From Candidatus Woesearchaeota archaeon (GTDB lineage: Archaea > Nanobdellota > Nanobdellia > Woesearchaeales > JACPBV01), in contig JACPII010000107.1 in assembly GCA_016188175.1 (NCBI GenBank), positions 1 through 34,699 of the forward strand: a stretch of 34,699 nt of DNA, given 5' to 3'. The notes beneath the pieces were generated by a model. That model saw only the letters and a list, made by a program, of their open reading frames with translations. It did not search any database and was not told the origin of the DNA. This document shows positions 6,960 to 14,208 of the stretch, piece by piece. The number at the start of each line of letters is the position of its first letter. The first letter of the stretch is position 1. The translations under genes were made by a program, and so were the position numbers.

Positions 6960-7232
6960 ATGGAAGAAGAGCCCGTAAAGGAAGACGTTGATTCTGAGGA
7001 AGGCAGGGAAAGCGCCCTCGAGGATGATGAGATCAGCCCCGCGGAAGAAGGCTTTCTGGAAGGCGCTTCAGGGGACGGCCAGGGCGCGAAATGCAGGAAG
7101 TGCGGCAAAGTTTTGGTCGGAGATGATTTTATCGAGCGGAAGGCCGGAAAGCAGGAAGAAATATTGCGCTTCTGCAGCGATGAATGCTGCGATGCTTTCT
7201 TTGAAAAGGCCGAATCCAAGAAAAAGAAATAG
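6960..7232 (+). CDS. Small zinc-binding protein with acidic N-terminal tail
   Basis: The 90-aa protein has two parts. Residues 1-42 are very acidic (EEEPVKEDVDSEEGRES...) and probably disordered. Residues 43-82 contain KCRKCGKVLV and RFCSDECCDAFFE, a CxxC plus CxxxC pattern that resembles TRASH/MYM-type or related treble-clef zinc sites. A Lys run closes the protein. Such small archaeal zinc proteins often bind metals, nucleic acid or protein partners. The TATA box gives a leaderless start. The next gene, 98 nt downstream, has its own promoter. Metal binding is likely; the biological role is unknown. Confidence 0.75.
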   Translation: MEEEPVKEDVDSEEGRESALEDDEISPAEEGFLEGASGDGQGAKCRKCGKVLVGDDFIERKAGKQEEILRFCSDECCDAFFEKAESKKKK

Positions 7233-7288
7233 CTGAAACCTCCCTTCTTGATGGATCTCATTTTCAATCCACCCGCCGATACCAAAAA

Positions 7289-7298
7289 CTTTTTAATC
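7289..7298 (+). promoter_or_regulatory. TATA box and Shine-Dalgarno for EF-like gene
   Basis: ACTTTTTAATC lies about 36 nt upstream of the ATG at 7330, and GGGGGTGG lies 4-10 nt before it. Unlike most neighbours this transcript appears to have a leader with a Shine-Dalgarno site, as expected for strong expression. Confidence 0.5.
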
Positions 7299-7329
7299 CT
7301 GGCAGTATTTTAACCTGCGGGGGTGGCCT

Positions 7330-7584
7330 ATGGCAGAACAAGAGATTGGAAAAATAACCCACTACTTTGGCAACATCGGTGTTGCTGTCGTGAAGCTCTC
7401 AGGCACCGTAAAGGTCGGAGACACCATCCGCGTCAAAGGCGCAACCAGCGACTTCACCCAAAAGATCGCTGAAATCCAGGTTGACCACAAGCCGGTAAAG
7501 GAAGCAACTCGTGGTATGGACATCGGCCTTAAGGTCGTTGAGCACGCGCGTGAGCATGACGCCGTTTTGAAGGTTGAACAGTAG
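7330..7584 (+). CDS. Translation elongation factor-like small protein (EF-Tu domain 2 fold)
   Basis: This 84-aa protein is a single beta-barrel of the EF-Tu/translation-factor domain 2 type. It shows KITHYFGNIGVAVVKLSGTVKVGDTIRVKG, the usual barrel start where a factor domain states its Gv..i..G.l..Gd pattern, and then IAEIQVDHKPVKEATRGMDIGLKV, the matching second half. There is no GTPase domain. Stand-alone versions are widespread in archaea and some bacteria, often annotated as translation elongation factor-like protein, with no established role. The strong Shine-Dalgarno sequence suggests good expression. Confidence 0.85.
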   Translation: MAEQEIGKITHYFGNIGVAVVKLSGTVKVGDTIRVKGATSDFTQKIAEIQVDHKPVKEATRGMDIGLKVVEHAREHDAVLKVEQ

Positions 7585-7634
7585 TGTCTGCTGGACTTCA
7601 CGTCTCGCGTGGGGGATACTCCCGGGGGGATGCC

Positions 7635-7736
7635 TCCAAACAGAGTTGGGAGGTTCCAGAAACCTCCGGGAATTTTCTCAGCACGCAGGGCCATCATGCC
7701 CATAGTCGGGCGTTTCGAATATGCTAAACAAATACC
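7635..7736. repeat. Hairpin module with dispersed 32-nt repeat
   Basis: The gap between the EF-like gene and AK6 holds a variant hairpin (GGAGGTT/AACCTCC, then AATTTTCTCAGCACGCAGG) followed by GTCGGGCGTTTCGAATATGC at 7705. The 32-nt stretch 7705-7736 recurs at 16627-16658 with one mismatch. GGGCCATCATGCCC forms a small stem. It lies upstream of the AK6 promoter. Confidence 0.75.
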
Positions 7737-7781
7737 TTCTTGGAATAAAATTGTCATCAACCTTATCATTTTGGAAAGCAA

Positions 7782-7791
7782 CCTTTTTAAC
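7782..7791 (+). promoter_or_regulatory. TATA box for AK6 operon
   Basis: AACCTTTTTAAC is centred about 27 nt upstream of ATG 7814. It supports that ATG over the upstream start at 7721 used in the ORF track. Confidence 0.55.
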
Positions 7792-7813
7792 GTGGGCTCA
7801 TTCTACCCCTGTA

Positions 7814-8335
7814 ATGAAAGTTATCGTTATCACAGGCACTCCCGGTACAGGAAAAACGTTTCTTGCCAAGAGGTTGAGCAGGCTGTTAGAATTTCCCATA
7901 ATCAGTGGGGCAGCCCTGATCAAAAGGTTCAACCTTGCGGAAAAGTTTGACCGGAAGCGGAAAACCTATGTTGTTGATGAAAAGAAATTTGCCAGGGCGG
8001 CCCAGCAGGAGATCAAAAAGGCGCAGCGTGCGCATCTCAGGGGCATCATCATCGAATCCCACCTGTCCCACGAGATACCTCGTCAAAGTGTCGGCCTCTG
8101 CCTCGTAACGATGTGCGATGTGAAGGTGCTCCACGCCCGATTGAAAAAGAGAGGATATGGCAAGGAAAAAATCAAGGAAAACCTCGAAGCCGAGATATTC
8201 CAGGTTTGTTTAGAAGAAGCAAGGGCAAAGAATCATCGGGTCGCTGTTATCAACACAACGCAAGGTATAAATAACACTGTCCTTTCTTCCATTGATAGCC
8301 TTGTATGGAAATCAGCAAAGAAGCAGAAGCATTGA
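7814..8335 (+). CDS. Adenylate kinase of the AK6/Fap7 family
   Basis: The enzyme interconverts ATP, AMP and ADP and, in archaea and eukaryotes, this family also acts in small-subunit ribosome maturation. The Walker A motif GTPGTGKT is at residues 8-15, and the family-specific LKKRGYGKEKIKENLEAEIFQVCLEEA segment lies near residues 115-141. The length of 173 aa is typical. I place the start at 7814 (MKVIVITG) because the 31 residues encoded upstream are not family-like and a TATA box sits 27 nt before this ATG. The 3' end overlaps the aminotransferase gene by 31 nt. This family is a good indicator of an archaeal host. Confidence 0.92.
   Translation: MKVIVITGTPGTGKTFLAKRLSRLLEFPIISGAALIKRFNLAEKFDRKRKTYVVDEKKFARAAQQEIKKAQRAHLRGIIIESHLSHEIPRQSVGLCLVTMCDVKVLHARLKKRGYGKEKIKENLEAEIFQVCLEEARAKNHRVAVINTTQGINNTVLSSIDSLVWKSAKKQKH
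8266..8273 (+). promoter_or_regulatory. TATA box inside AK6 for aminotransferase
   Basis: TATAAATA lies in the 3' coding part of AK6, about 36 nt upstream of the ATG at 8305. It could start a transcript just ahead of the aminotransferase, independent of AK6. Confidence 0.4.
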
Positions 8336-9603
8336 ACGCAGGCCTTCAGCAGGCCCACCCTCAGGTATTTTCTATGCTCTCAAAGAAAGGCAGGTCTTTT
8401 TTCTTTCCGAAATTGGGTATTCTTTCCCAGACCGCAGAGGCAAAAGGAAAGAAGATGAACGCCACCATCGGGATTTGCCTCGAAGAGGATGGGTCCCCTA
8501 TGCGCCTGCAAAGCATCCAGCAGCACCTCACCCTTAACCCGGGTGAAATCTATCCGTACGCCCCAAGCTTTGGCTCTCCGCAGTTGCGCGAGCAGTGGAA
8601 ATCCATGCTCCTCAGCAAAAACCCTTCATTGCAGGGAAAAGAGTTCAGCCTTCCGATAGTTGCCTGCGGCTTGACCAATGCGGTAGCCGTCGCAGCAGCC
8701 ATGTTTGTAGATTCCGGGGAAAAAGTTATCACTCCCGATTATTATTGGGAGAACTATGACCTCACCATCGCCCAGGGATGCAATGCATCGCTTGTCAAAT
8801 TCTCGACATTTAAGGGCTCCCGGTTCAATATCGAAGGCCTGAGGGGCAAGCTTCTCTCCAAGGGAGAAAAAAAGGTTGTCATCCTCAATTTTCCCAACAA
8901 TCCGACGGGATTTACCCTCAGGAAAGAGGAAGCCCCTAAGGTTGTTGAAGTCATCCGGGAGGCAGCAGAAAAAGGAAAACATATTGTTGTGCTTCTGGAT
9001 GATGCTTATTTTGGGCTTGTGTTTGAGGAAGATGCCCTGCAGGAATCGTTGTTTGGGATGCTTGCAGGCCTTTCCCCTAATGTTCTTGCCGTCAAGATAG
9101 ACGGTGCGACAAAAGAAGACTTTGCCTGGGGCTTGCGTGTCGGCTTTTTGACTTTTGCAGCAAAAGATGCTGCTAAAGAATGTTATGCTCCATTGGAAAA
9201 TAAAGCCGCAGGCGCTCTTCGCGGCTCAATATCCAACGCAAGCAACCTGTCCCAGTCGTTGGTCCTTAAGGCATACCGATCAGGTGCTTATCAGGAAGAA
9301 AAAAAGGCAAAGTTCGAATTGCTGAAGAAGAGATTCGATGAGGTCAAGAGAGTCCTCGCAGCCCATCCCGAGTTCAGGGAAGAATTTGTTCCGGAGCCGT
9401 TCAATGCAGGCTACTTTCTCTGCTTTAAGCTGAAGCATGCCGATGCAGAGGCCGTGAGAAAAAAATTGCTCGAAACGTATAGCACAGGCATCATCGCCTT
9501 TGGCAGCATCATCCGTTTCGCCTTTGTTGCCCTTCCCCTGGCAGGGATCGAGCCGGCTGTCACGAACATTTTTTCAGCATGCAGGGATTGCAGGAAACCA
9601 TGA
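8305..9603 (+). CDS. PLP-dependent aminotransferase, class I/II
   Basis: This is a fold-type I enzyme that probably transaminates an amino acid or a keto acid. The pattern is complete: VACGLTNAVAVAAAMF (cofactor phosphate region), ILNFPNNPTG near residue 195, VLLDDAYFGLVF with the Asp that contacts the pyridine ring, and GATKEDFAWGLRVGF near residue 265 with the Schiff-base Lys and the conserved Arg. Length of 432 aa is normal. It overlaps AK6 by 31 nt at the 5' end, and its TGA overlaps the next ATG (ATGA), so the three genes likely form one unit. Substrate is not predictable from the sequence. Confidence 0.88.
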   Translation: MEISKEAEALNAGLQQAHPQVFSMLSKKGRSFFFPKLGILSQTAEAKGKKMNATIGICLEEDGSPMRLQSIQQHLTLNPGEIYPYAPSFGSPQLREQWKSMLLSKNPSLQGKEFSLPIVACGLTNAVAVAAAMFVDSGEKVITPDYYWENYDLTIAQGCNASLVKFSTFKGSRFNIEGLRGKLLSKGEKKVVILNFPNNPTGFTLRKEEAPKVVEVIREAAEKGKHIVVLLDDAYFGLVFEEDALQESLFGMLAGLSPNVLAVKIDGATKEDFAWGLRVGFLTFAAKDAAKECYAPLENKAAGALRGSISNASNLSQSLVLKAYRSGAYQEEKKAKFELLKKRFDEVKRVLAAHPEFREEFVPEPFNAGYFLCFKLKHADAEAVRKKLLETYSTGIIAFGSIIRFAFVALPLAGIEPAVTNIFSACRDCRKP

Positions 9604-10157
9604 GCATTCCAATTCGAGGAGCCTCCCGAAAGGGAACCTTTTTCGGCGTTGTGCTTGCTGTCTTCTCGTTACTTCTGGTCATCATAGTCTTTGGGGGGGC
9701 TTACTATTTTATCATTCAGCCGCAGCTCATCAAGAAGCCGTTTATGGAAAAGCCCGGGCTTTCGGAACAAGCCCTCGAGCTGGCAGGGAGAAATTACCTT
9801 GTCCTCAATTCTTCTCATTTCAGCTACCTGGCGAATGAGATCGGCGCCTATAAGCTTAAGGGCGGGCTGGTCAGCAAGGACACTCCTGAGATTGAGTTTG
9901 TCCTGACCGATGTGGGAGCCTCATTTTCCGTTTTCGTCGAAGAAAATGTTCCTTCAGGAGTGAGGGGGAAGGCAGTCAACCCCGACATAAAGATCAAAGG
10001 GCGGCAGCTTATCGCCATCGAAGTTCTCGAATCCCGGGACATCCTTAAGGCGGTAAGGGCCCAGCTCGACAAGAATGCCCTCGAGGTCGAGCTCCTGAAA
10101 GACATGAGGGTATTGGCCGATAAGGGCTATCTCGCCTTGTGGGATACGATACGGTGA
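9600..10157 (+). CDS. Membrane-anchored protein of unknown function
   Basis: I start this at ATG 9600, which overlaps the aminotransferase stop as ATGA; the track starts seven codons earlier. The product of 185 aa has a basic N-terminus (IPIRGASRKG), one membrane helix (TFFGVVLAVFSLLLVIIVFGGAYYFII) and a soluble domain of about 140 aa outside or inside the cell. That domain is strand-rich (GGLVSKDTPEIEFVLTDVGASFSVFVEENVPSG...IAIEVLESRDILKAVRAQL). There is no lipobox. I do not recognise the domain. A short stem-loop follows the stop codon and may end the transcript. Confidence 0.8.
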   Translation: MSIPIRGASRKGTFFGVVLAVFSLLLVIIVFGGAYYFIIQPQLIKKPFMEKPGLSEQALELAGRNYLVLNSSHFSYLANEIGAYKLKGGLVSKDTPEIEFVLTDVGASFSVFVEENVPSGVRGKAVNPDIKIKGRQLIAIEVLESRDILKAVRAQLDKNALEVELLKDMRVLADKGYLALWDTIR

Positions 10158-10179
10158 ATCTTGGTTAAATAAAGGTATT

Positions 10180-10200
10180 CCATCAGTTTTTAACTGATGG
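10180..10200 (+). terminator. Stem-loop after AK6-aminotransferase operon
   Basis: CCATCAG (10180-10186) and CTGATGG (10194-10200) form a perfect 7-bp stem with a TTTTTAA loop, 23 nt after the stop of the last gene of the operon. Confidence 0.45.
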
Positions 10201-10480
10201 TGTAAACCTGCTGGAAATGTAGCGGAATATCTTTATTCTCAGAAACAACGAAATTCCTTAAGAATTTCGTGTTCAAGAAATGCGTACATTTCTTTGAATC
10301 CGACCGAGCGACCGAAGGGAGCGAGCAATCCCCCCGTCTTTGACGGGGGGTGTCGGATTTCTTTTGAATAAGATTAAGAAATTGATGCGCCTTAAACTGT
10401 TTTTCATAACTTTCCCTGGACCAAAACCATCTTTTTAATTTGTACCATCTATTTTCAAAAAATTGTTTCATCTCAATCAT
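10190..10480 (-). CDS. Possible small ORF downstream of HEPN gene
   Basis: The ATG at 10480 overlaps the 3' end of the HEPN gene (AATGATTGA), so it could be translated by coupling. The first 40 residues (MIEMKQFFENRWYKLKRWFWSRESYEKQF...) look coding and are strongly basic and aromatic. The rest crosses the hairpin repeat region and reads like repeat-derived sequence (DTPRQRRGDCSLPSVARSDSKK). It may be a short basic protein whose original C-terminus was lost when the repeat arrived. No family recognised. The track begins ten codons upstream, at 10510. Confidence 0.35.
   Translation of the reverse strand: MIEMKQFFENRWYKLKRWFWSRESYEKQFKAHQFLNLIQKKSDTPRQRRGDCSLPSVARSDSKKCTHFLNTKFLRNFVVSENKDIPLHFQQVYTIS
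10242..10359. repeat. Hairpin modules downstream of HEPN/MNT operon
   Basis: Three stems occur in series: ACGAAATTC/GAATTTCGT; TTC-A-AGAAATG...CATTTCT-TT-GAA (10272-10298), which shares the 1-versus-2 nt internal-loop layout of the AGAAA family; and a larger element AATCCGAC (10297-10304)/GTCGGATT (10352-10359) enclosing CCCCCCGTC/GACGGGGGG. The last element recurs at 11858-11984 in the same orientation, on the other side of the toxin-antitoxin operon. Confidence 0.8.
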
Positions 10481-10964
10481 TCCCCAGTGTAACTTCAATC
10501 TTCTCAACAATCTCTTTTGCCCTTTTAACGAGATTGTTCAATATCTCCTTATTAACATCTGTTTTTGTCCCATACTGGAACTCTTCTCTTAAAGATTTAG
10601 CATCCTGCAATTTCATCTGTTCCGTAGTCCTTATGAACGCCACATCTTTTATATCTAGCTCAAGGTTCTTTGTTTCAATAAGATGCTCAACCGCGCTTAT
10701 CGTACATTCATGATTTCTTGATTCGTACCCAAACATATACAAAATCGCTAGCAGTCCATGATACATTGCGTAATAAGCTTGAGAAACTGCCCAATCGTTA
10801 AAACCGCCCTTGATGTTATAATCCGTTGCTAAAAGATTGTGTTTTGCCTTTTCAATATGCTCCTTCGATTTCAAATGGTTAGCGGGGATTCTCTTAAGCC
10901 TATCCTCTTTAGATAGGCACCAATCCAACCGTGACCTATTGTTTAGCATTTTTGATAACCTCAA
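10473..10964 (-). CDS. HEPN-domain protein, probable toxin of HEPN/MNT pair
   Basis: HEPN proteins are all-helical and often act as RNases. Paired with MNT nucleotidyltransferases they form type VII toxin-antitoxin modules, in which the MNT protein AMPylates and neutralises the HEPN partner. This 163-aa protein shows the expected layout: KEHIEKAKHNLLATDYNIKGGFNDWAVSQAYYAMYHGLLAIL, then SRNHECTISAVEHLIE, then LREEFQYGTKTD. The canonical R-x4-6-H catalytic motif is not clear; RNH is the nearest candidate. Its start overlaps the MNT gene by 29 nt, which signals tight coupling. Roles are inferred from the gene pair. Confidence 0.82.
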   Translation of the reverse strand: MRLSKMLNNRSRLDWCLSKEDRLKRIPANHLKSKEHIEKAKHNLLATDYNIKGGFNDWAVSQAYYAMYHGLLAILYMFGYESRNHECTISAVEHLIETKNLELDIKDVAFIRTTEQMKLQDAKSLREEFQYGTKTDVNKEILNNLVKRAKEIVEKIEVTLGND

Positions 10965-11526
10965 TAAATACAGATTCTCCCTTTAAGATTACCCCCTCTT
11001 TAATCAAAGATACTATCGCTTCTTTTCTATTATTTAATTCTTTGATTAAACCCTCCTTCTTAAGTATCAAGGGAACTACGGGTTTAGTTCTTATTGTTGA
11101 TACTTCTTGGCAAAAATCATGTACCTCTCGGGGTTTATCTGTAACAAATAAAACATCAACATCATTAAACTCTTTTTTTGTTAAAATTGAGCCAAATAAG
11201 ATAATCAATTCTCCTTTCTGGAATTCTTGAAGAGATTCGCTGTAAAGCTTAGCATAGCCGCGTAACAGCCTTTTTTCTTCAAGGAGCAATAACTCCCCTA
11301 TTTTAACAGCTTCAGGATTATCAAGGTTAAGGTTATAATTTACCGCATTGCCTATACGTTGAGCAGCGACTATCCTTTTTCTTTCTAGGTCTTTTAGAAT
11401 TTTAAAAGAACTCCCTACGCTGATCTTTAGATATTTAGCTATCTGATTGGCGTTATACCCATACCCCTCAATATTTCTAAGTAAAAACCTTACCAGCTTA
11501 GCAGTATTTTTTGGTATCATCTTCAT
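10936..11526 (-). CDS. HTH-MNT nucleotidyltransferase, probable antitoxin and autoregulator
   Basis: Residues 1-65 form a winged HTH (TAKLVRFLLRNIEGYGYNANQIAKYLKISVGSSFKILKDLERKRIV). Residues 95-196 form a minimal nucleotidyltransferase, with FGS at about 111-113 and NDVDVLF giving the DxD pair. The GS-to-DxD spacing is eight residues, which is short. In HEPN/MNT modules the nucleotidyltransferase modifies the HEPN toxin. Here an added DNA-binding domain suggests direct autoregulation, and two palindromes lie at the start of the gene. The gene is first in its operon and overlaps HEPN by 29 nt. ATG 11526 and ATG 11520 are both possible starts. Confidence 0.85.
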   Translation of the reverse strand: MKMIPKNTAKLVRFLLRNIEGYGYNANQIAKYLKISVGSSFKILKDLERKRIVAAQRIGNAVNYNLNLDNPEAVKIGELLLLEEKRLLRGYAKLYSESLQEFQKGELIILFGSILTKKEFNDVDVLFVTDKPREVHDFCQEVSTIRTKPVVPLILKKEGLIKELNNRKEAIVSLIKEGVILKGESVFIEVIKNAKQ

Positions 11527-11560
11527 TCAAAGTGAATGTTTATTCAATAATAATGAATAA
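11524..11560 (-). promoter_or_regulatory. Two palindromic operator candidates
   Basis: CATTCA-AAG-TGAATG (11524-11538) and TTATTCA-N7-TGAATAA (11540-11560) share the half-sites ATTCA/TGAAT. They cover the start codon and the expected transcription start of the HTH-MNT gene, so they are candidate binding sites for its own HTH. Confidence 0.6.
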
Positions 11561-11564
11561 CCCC

Positions 11565-11572
11565 TATATAAA
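11565..11572 (-). promoter_or_regulatory. TATA box for HEPN/MNT operon
   Basis: TTTATATA on the minus strand lies about 42 nt upstream of the ATG. It would place the transcript start near 11542, within the larger palindrome. Confidence 0.55.
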
Positions 11573-11674
11573 CATTTCTATATTTTGTATGTATTAATCT
11601 CCGTCAAGAGCGGCTCTGCCATCCTATAACAGGTGACAAAAATAATTATGCCAAAATTCACCTTCTATATTGAA

Positions 11675-11984
11675 TGCAACCATTCCATCCGGTCTTCGAC
11701 CGTTGCCGAGGCGAACCCGAGCGCAACTAAGAAAATCCGCAGATTTTCTGTTGGTGGTTGGGGTCAGTAACTCCATCCGGAATGGTTGCATGCACGAAAA
11801 AATTCCATTGGAATTTCTGGTGCCCCAGAAATCCTTTGAGATTTCTCAGGGCTTAAAAATCCGACCGAGCGACCCAAGGGAGAATCCAGCGTTCCAGCCT
11901 GCGGACGGAGAGAATCCAGCGTTCCGGTTGCTTCGCAACGGAGAGCGAGCAATCCCCCCGTCTTGGACTGGGGGTGGTTGGATT
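11675..11984. repeat. Hairpin-module cluster between HEPN/MNT operon and pckG
   Basis: This 536-nt gap (11527-12062) holds no convincing gene. From left to right it has: a 12-bp outer stem TGCAACCATTCC/GGAATGGTTGCA (11675-11686, 11779-11790) enclosing a 52-nt module (11702-11753) that recurs at 13954-14005; a GCAC/GTGC stem (11792-11823); an AGAAA-family hairpin GCCC-C-AGAAATC...GATTTCT-CA-GGGC (11822-11852); and a larger element AATCCGAC...GTTGGATT (11858-11984) related to 10297-10359 but carrying two extra GAGAATCCAGCGTTCC blocks. Confidence 0.85.
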
Positions 11985-12030
11985 TTTTTACCCATATGCA
12001 AAATCCGATGTGTTACACCAAAAACATTAG

Positions 12031-12039
12031 CTATTTAAA
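12031..12039 (+). promoter_or_regulatory. TATA box for pckG
   Basis: GCTATTTAAAG is centred about 27 nt upstream of the pckG ATG, giving a leaderless or nearly leaderless transcript. Confidence 0.5.
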
Positions 12040-12062
12040 GTGGGCTCAAGAATCCTTTCTCT

Positions 12063-13922
12063 ATGTCAGCCAGTAATCTTCTTGTGGGAAAAAATCTTGA
12101 AAAATTGCAGGCCCTCAGGAACCCGAAAGTATTACGGATTGTTGAGGAATATATCAGCCTCTGCAAGCCCGCAACAGTTACCGTCCTTACGGATACAAAA
12201 GAAGACATCCAGTACATGAGAGAACGTGCATTAGGGAATGGAGAAGAATCCCCCCTCAATCTAAAAGGCCACACCATCCACTTCGATGGCGCCAAAGACC
12301 AGGCAAGGGACAAGGAAAATACTAGGGTTCTCCTTCCCAAGGGGGCGAAGGTCAGCAGTTTCATCAATGCAAAAGACCGGGATGATGGCCTCAGGGAAGT
12401 GCTTGGATTTTTAGACGGCTCCATGCAGGGAAAAGAGCTGCTCGTCTGCTTCTTCTGCCTTGGTCCGAACAACTCGAGGTTTTCGATTCCTTCATTGCAG
12501 CTTACCGATTCTGCCTATGTTGCCCATAGTGAATCCATCTTATACCGGCCGGGATATGAGGAATTCAAGCGCCTGGAAGGCTCGGAAGATTTCTTTTATT
12601 TTATCCATTCCGCCGGAGAGCTCGATGAGCGCCAGAACTCCAGGAACATCGACAAGCGGAGAGTATACATCGACCTGGAGGAAAATCGCGTCTTTACCGT
12701 CAATAACCAGTATGCGGGGAACAGTGTCGGGCTGAAGAAGCTTGCCCTGCGCCTCGCGATCAACAAGGCAAACCAGGAAGATTGGCTCTGCGAGCACATG
12801 TTCATCATGGGCGCCCATGCGCTAAATGGTAAAAGGGTCACCTATTTCACCGGTGCCTACCCGAGCGCCTGCGGGAAAACCTCGACAGCGATGCTCCCCA
12901 GCCACTCCATCATCGGAGATGATATTGCCTATCTCAAGATAGCCGGCGATGGAAGGGTGTATGCCGTCAATGTGGAGCAGGGTATTTTTGGTATCATCGC
13001 CGATGTCAACCCCGAGGACGACCCCATCATCTACCATACCTTGACAACCCCCCGGGAGCTGATTTTCTCAAATGTGCTTATCGTCGATGGAGTACCCTAT
13101 TGGCTGAACATGGGCAAGCCGATGCCTAAAGAGGGGATCGCATTTTGTGGAAAATGGGATGAAGGGATGAAGGATGCAAAAGGAAAAGCGGTCCAGCCGA
13201 CAACGGCAAACGCCCGTTACACGATCAAGATCAGTGAGCTCAAGAACGCCGACCCTCAGGCAGACAATCCGCAGGGTGTCCCGATTGGCGGATTTATCTA
13301 TGGGGGCCGTGATTCAGATACTACCGTTCCTGTCTTTGAATCCTTAAGCTGGGCTCACGGGGTCTATGTGGGGGCGATGGTTGAGTCAGAGACGACTGCC
13401 GCGGCAATTGGCCAGGTGGGCGTGCGAAGCCATAACCCCATGGCAAATCTCGATTTCCTTGTTGTTCCTTTGGGATTATACATCAAGAATCACCTTGCAT
13501 TTGGAGACAGGCTTGACCGCCAGCCAAAAATATTCCATACCAACTATTTCCTCAAGGACGAGGGGAAATTCCTCAACTCCAAGATGGACAAGCAGGTGTG
13601 GCTGTTGTGGATGGAAAGCCGTGTCCATAACGACGTTGGCGCCCTGGAAACACCTGTCGGGTTTATCCCCAAATATGAAGATTTGAAAATTCTCTTTGCA
13701 GGCGCCATGAAGAAAGAGTACTCCCGGCAGGATTACGAGCAGCAGTTCTCAATAAGGATTTCCAAACTCCTCGAGAAGATAGAACGGATGCAGAAGATAT
13801 TTGCTGCCGAAGAGGGATTGCCGGGCGTTTTCACAAGCCACCTGCAGCAGGAAAAAGCCCGCCTCGAAGGCGCAAGAAAGAATTTTGGGAAGGATGTCAT
13901 TTCTCCGTTTGAATTTTATTGA
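12063..13922 (+). CDS. pckG: Phosphoenolpyruvate carboxykinase (GTP)
   Basis: The enzyme converts oxaloacetate and GTP to phosphoenolpyruvate, CO2 and GDP, the entry to gluconeogenesis. The P-loop YPSACGKTSTAML near residue 265 is the kinase-1 motif of the GTP class, which in animal enzymes reads FPSACGKTN. GDDIAYL just after it matches the metal-binding kinase-2 region, and SHNPMANLDFLVVPLGLYIKNHLAFGDRL is family-typical. At 619 aa it has full length and no visible damage. It has its own TATA box and is probably monocistronic, since a repeat cluster follows at once. The N-terminal part (VEEYISLCKPATVTVLTD) also fits the GTP-type family. Confidence 0.96.
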   Translation: MSASNLLVGKNLEKLQALRNPKVLRIVEEYISLCKPATVTVLTDTKEDIQYMRERALGNGEESPLNLKGHTIHFDGAKDQARDKENTRVLLPKGAKVSSFINAKDRDDGLREVLGFLDGSMQGKELLVCFFCLGPNNSRFSIPSLQLTDSAYVAHSESILYRPGYEEFKRLEGSEDFFYFIHSAGELDERQNSRNIDKRRVYIDLEENRVFTVNNQYAGNSVGLKKLALRLAINKANQEDWLCEHMFIMGAHALNGKRVTYFTGAYPSACGKTSTAMLPSHSIIGDDIAYLKIAGDGRVYAVNVEQGIFGIIADVNPEDDPIIYHTLTTPRELIFSNVLIVDGVPYWLNMGKPMPKEGIAFCGKWDEGMKDAKGKAVQPTTANARYTIKISELKNADPQADNPQGVPIGGFIYGGRDSDTTVPVFESLSWAHGVYVGAMVESETTAAAIGQVGVRSHNPMANLDFLVVPLGLYIKNHLAFGDRLDRQPKIFHTNYFLKDEGKFLNSKMDKQVWLLWMESRVHNDVGALETPVGFIPKYEDLKILFAGAMKKEYSRQDYEQQFSIRISKLLEKIERMQKIFAAEEGLPGVFTSHLQQEKARLEGARKNFGKDVISPFEFY

Positions 13923-14130
13923 TTCCTCAAAATGGGTTCATACCCCGCAGCTTGTTGCCGAGGCGAAGCCGAGCGCAACTAAGAAAATCCGCAGATTTTC
14001 TGTTGCTGCGATTAGAAACCCATTTTGAGGTTAAAAAATACCCCGCAGCTTGTTGCGGTTGGGATTTTTTATTCCTCAAAATGGGTTCATACCCCTAAGA
14101 TTTTCTGTTGCCTCCGTTGGGATTTTTTGT
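13922..14130. repeat. Hairpin-module cluster between pckG and NFACT gene
   Basis: This 316-nt gap contains no convincing gene; the ORF track extends the NFACT frame into it. A 14-bp stem CCTCAAAATGGGTT/AACCCATTTTGAGG (13925-13938, 14017-14030) encloses the same 52-nt module as at 11702-11753, with one mismatch. ATTCCTCAAAATGGGTTCAT... is then repeated directly (13922-13946 and 14071-14095), as is CCCCGCAGCTTGTTGC. A partial TAAGATTTTCTGTTG copy follows at about 14096. Confidence 0.85.
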
Positions 14131-14208
14131 TCTGGGCTTCGTGTTGCCCTCAATCCATTTTTGGTTAGCCTTTCGCGGGTGGAAATGGCACTTCACTTCC
14201 TAACAACC

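Noticed and set aside
11670-12038. 122-aa plus-strand ORF before pckG
   Set aside because: The frame is made of hairpin repeats, and the translation reflects repeat sequence rather than a protein.
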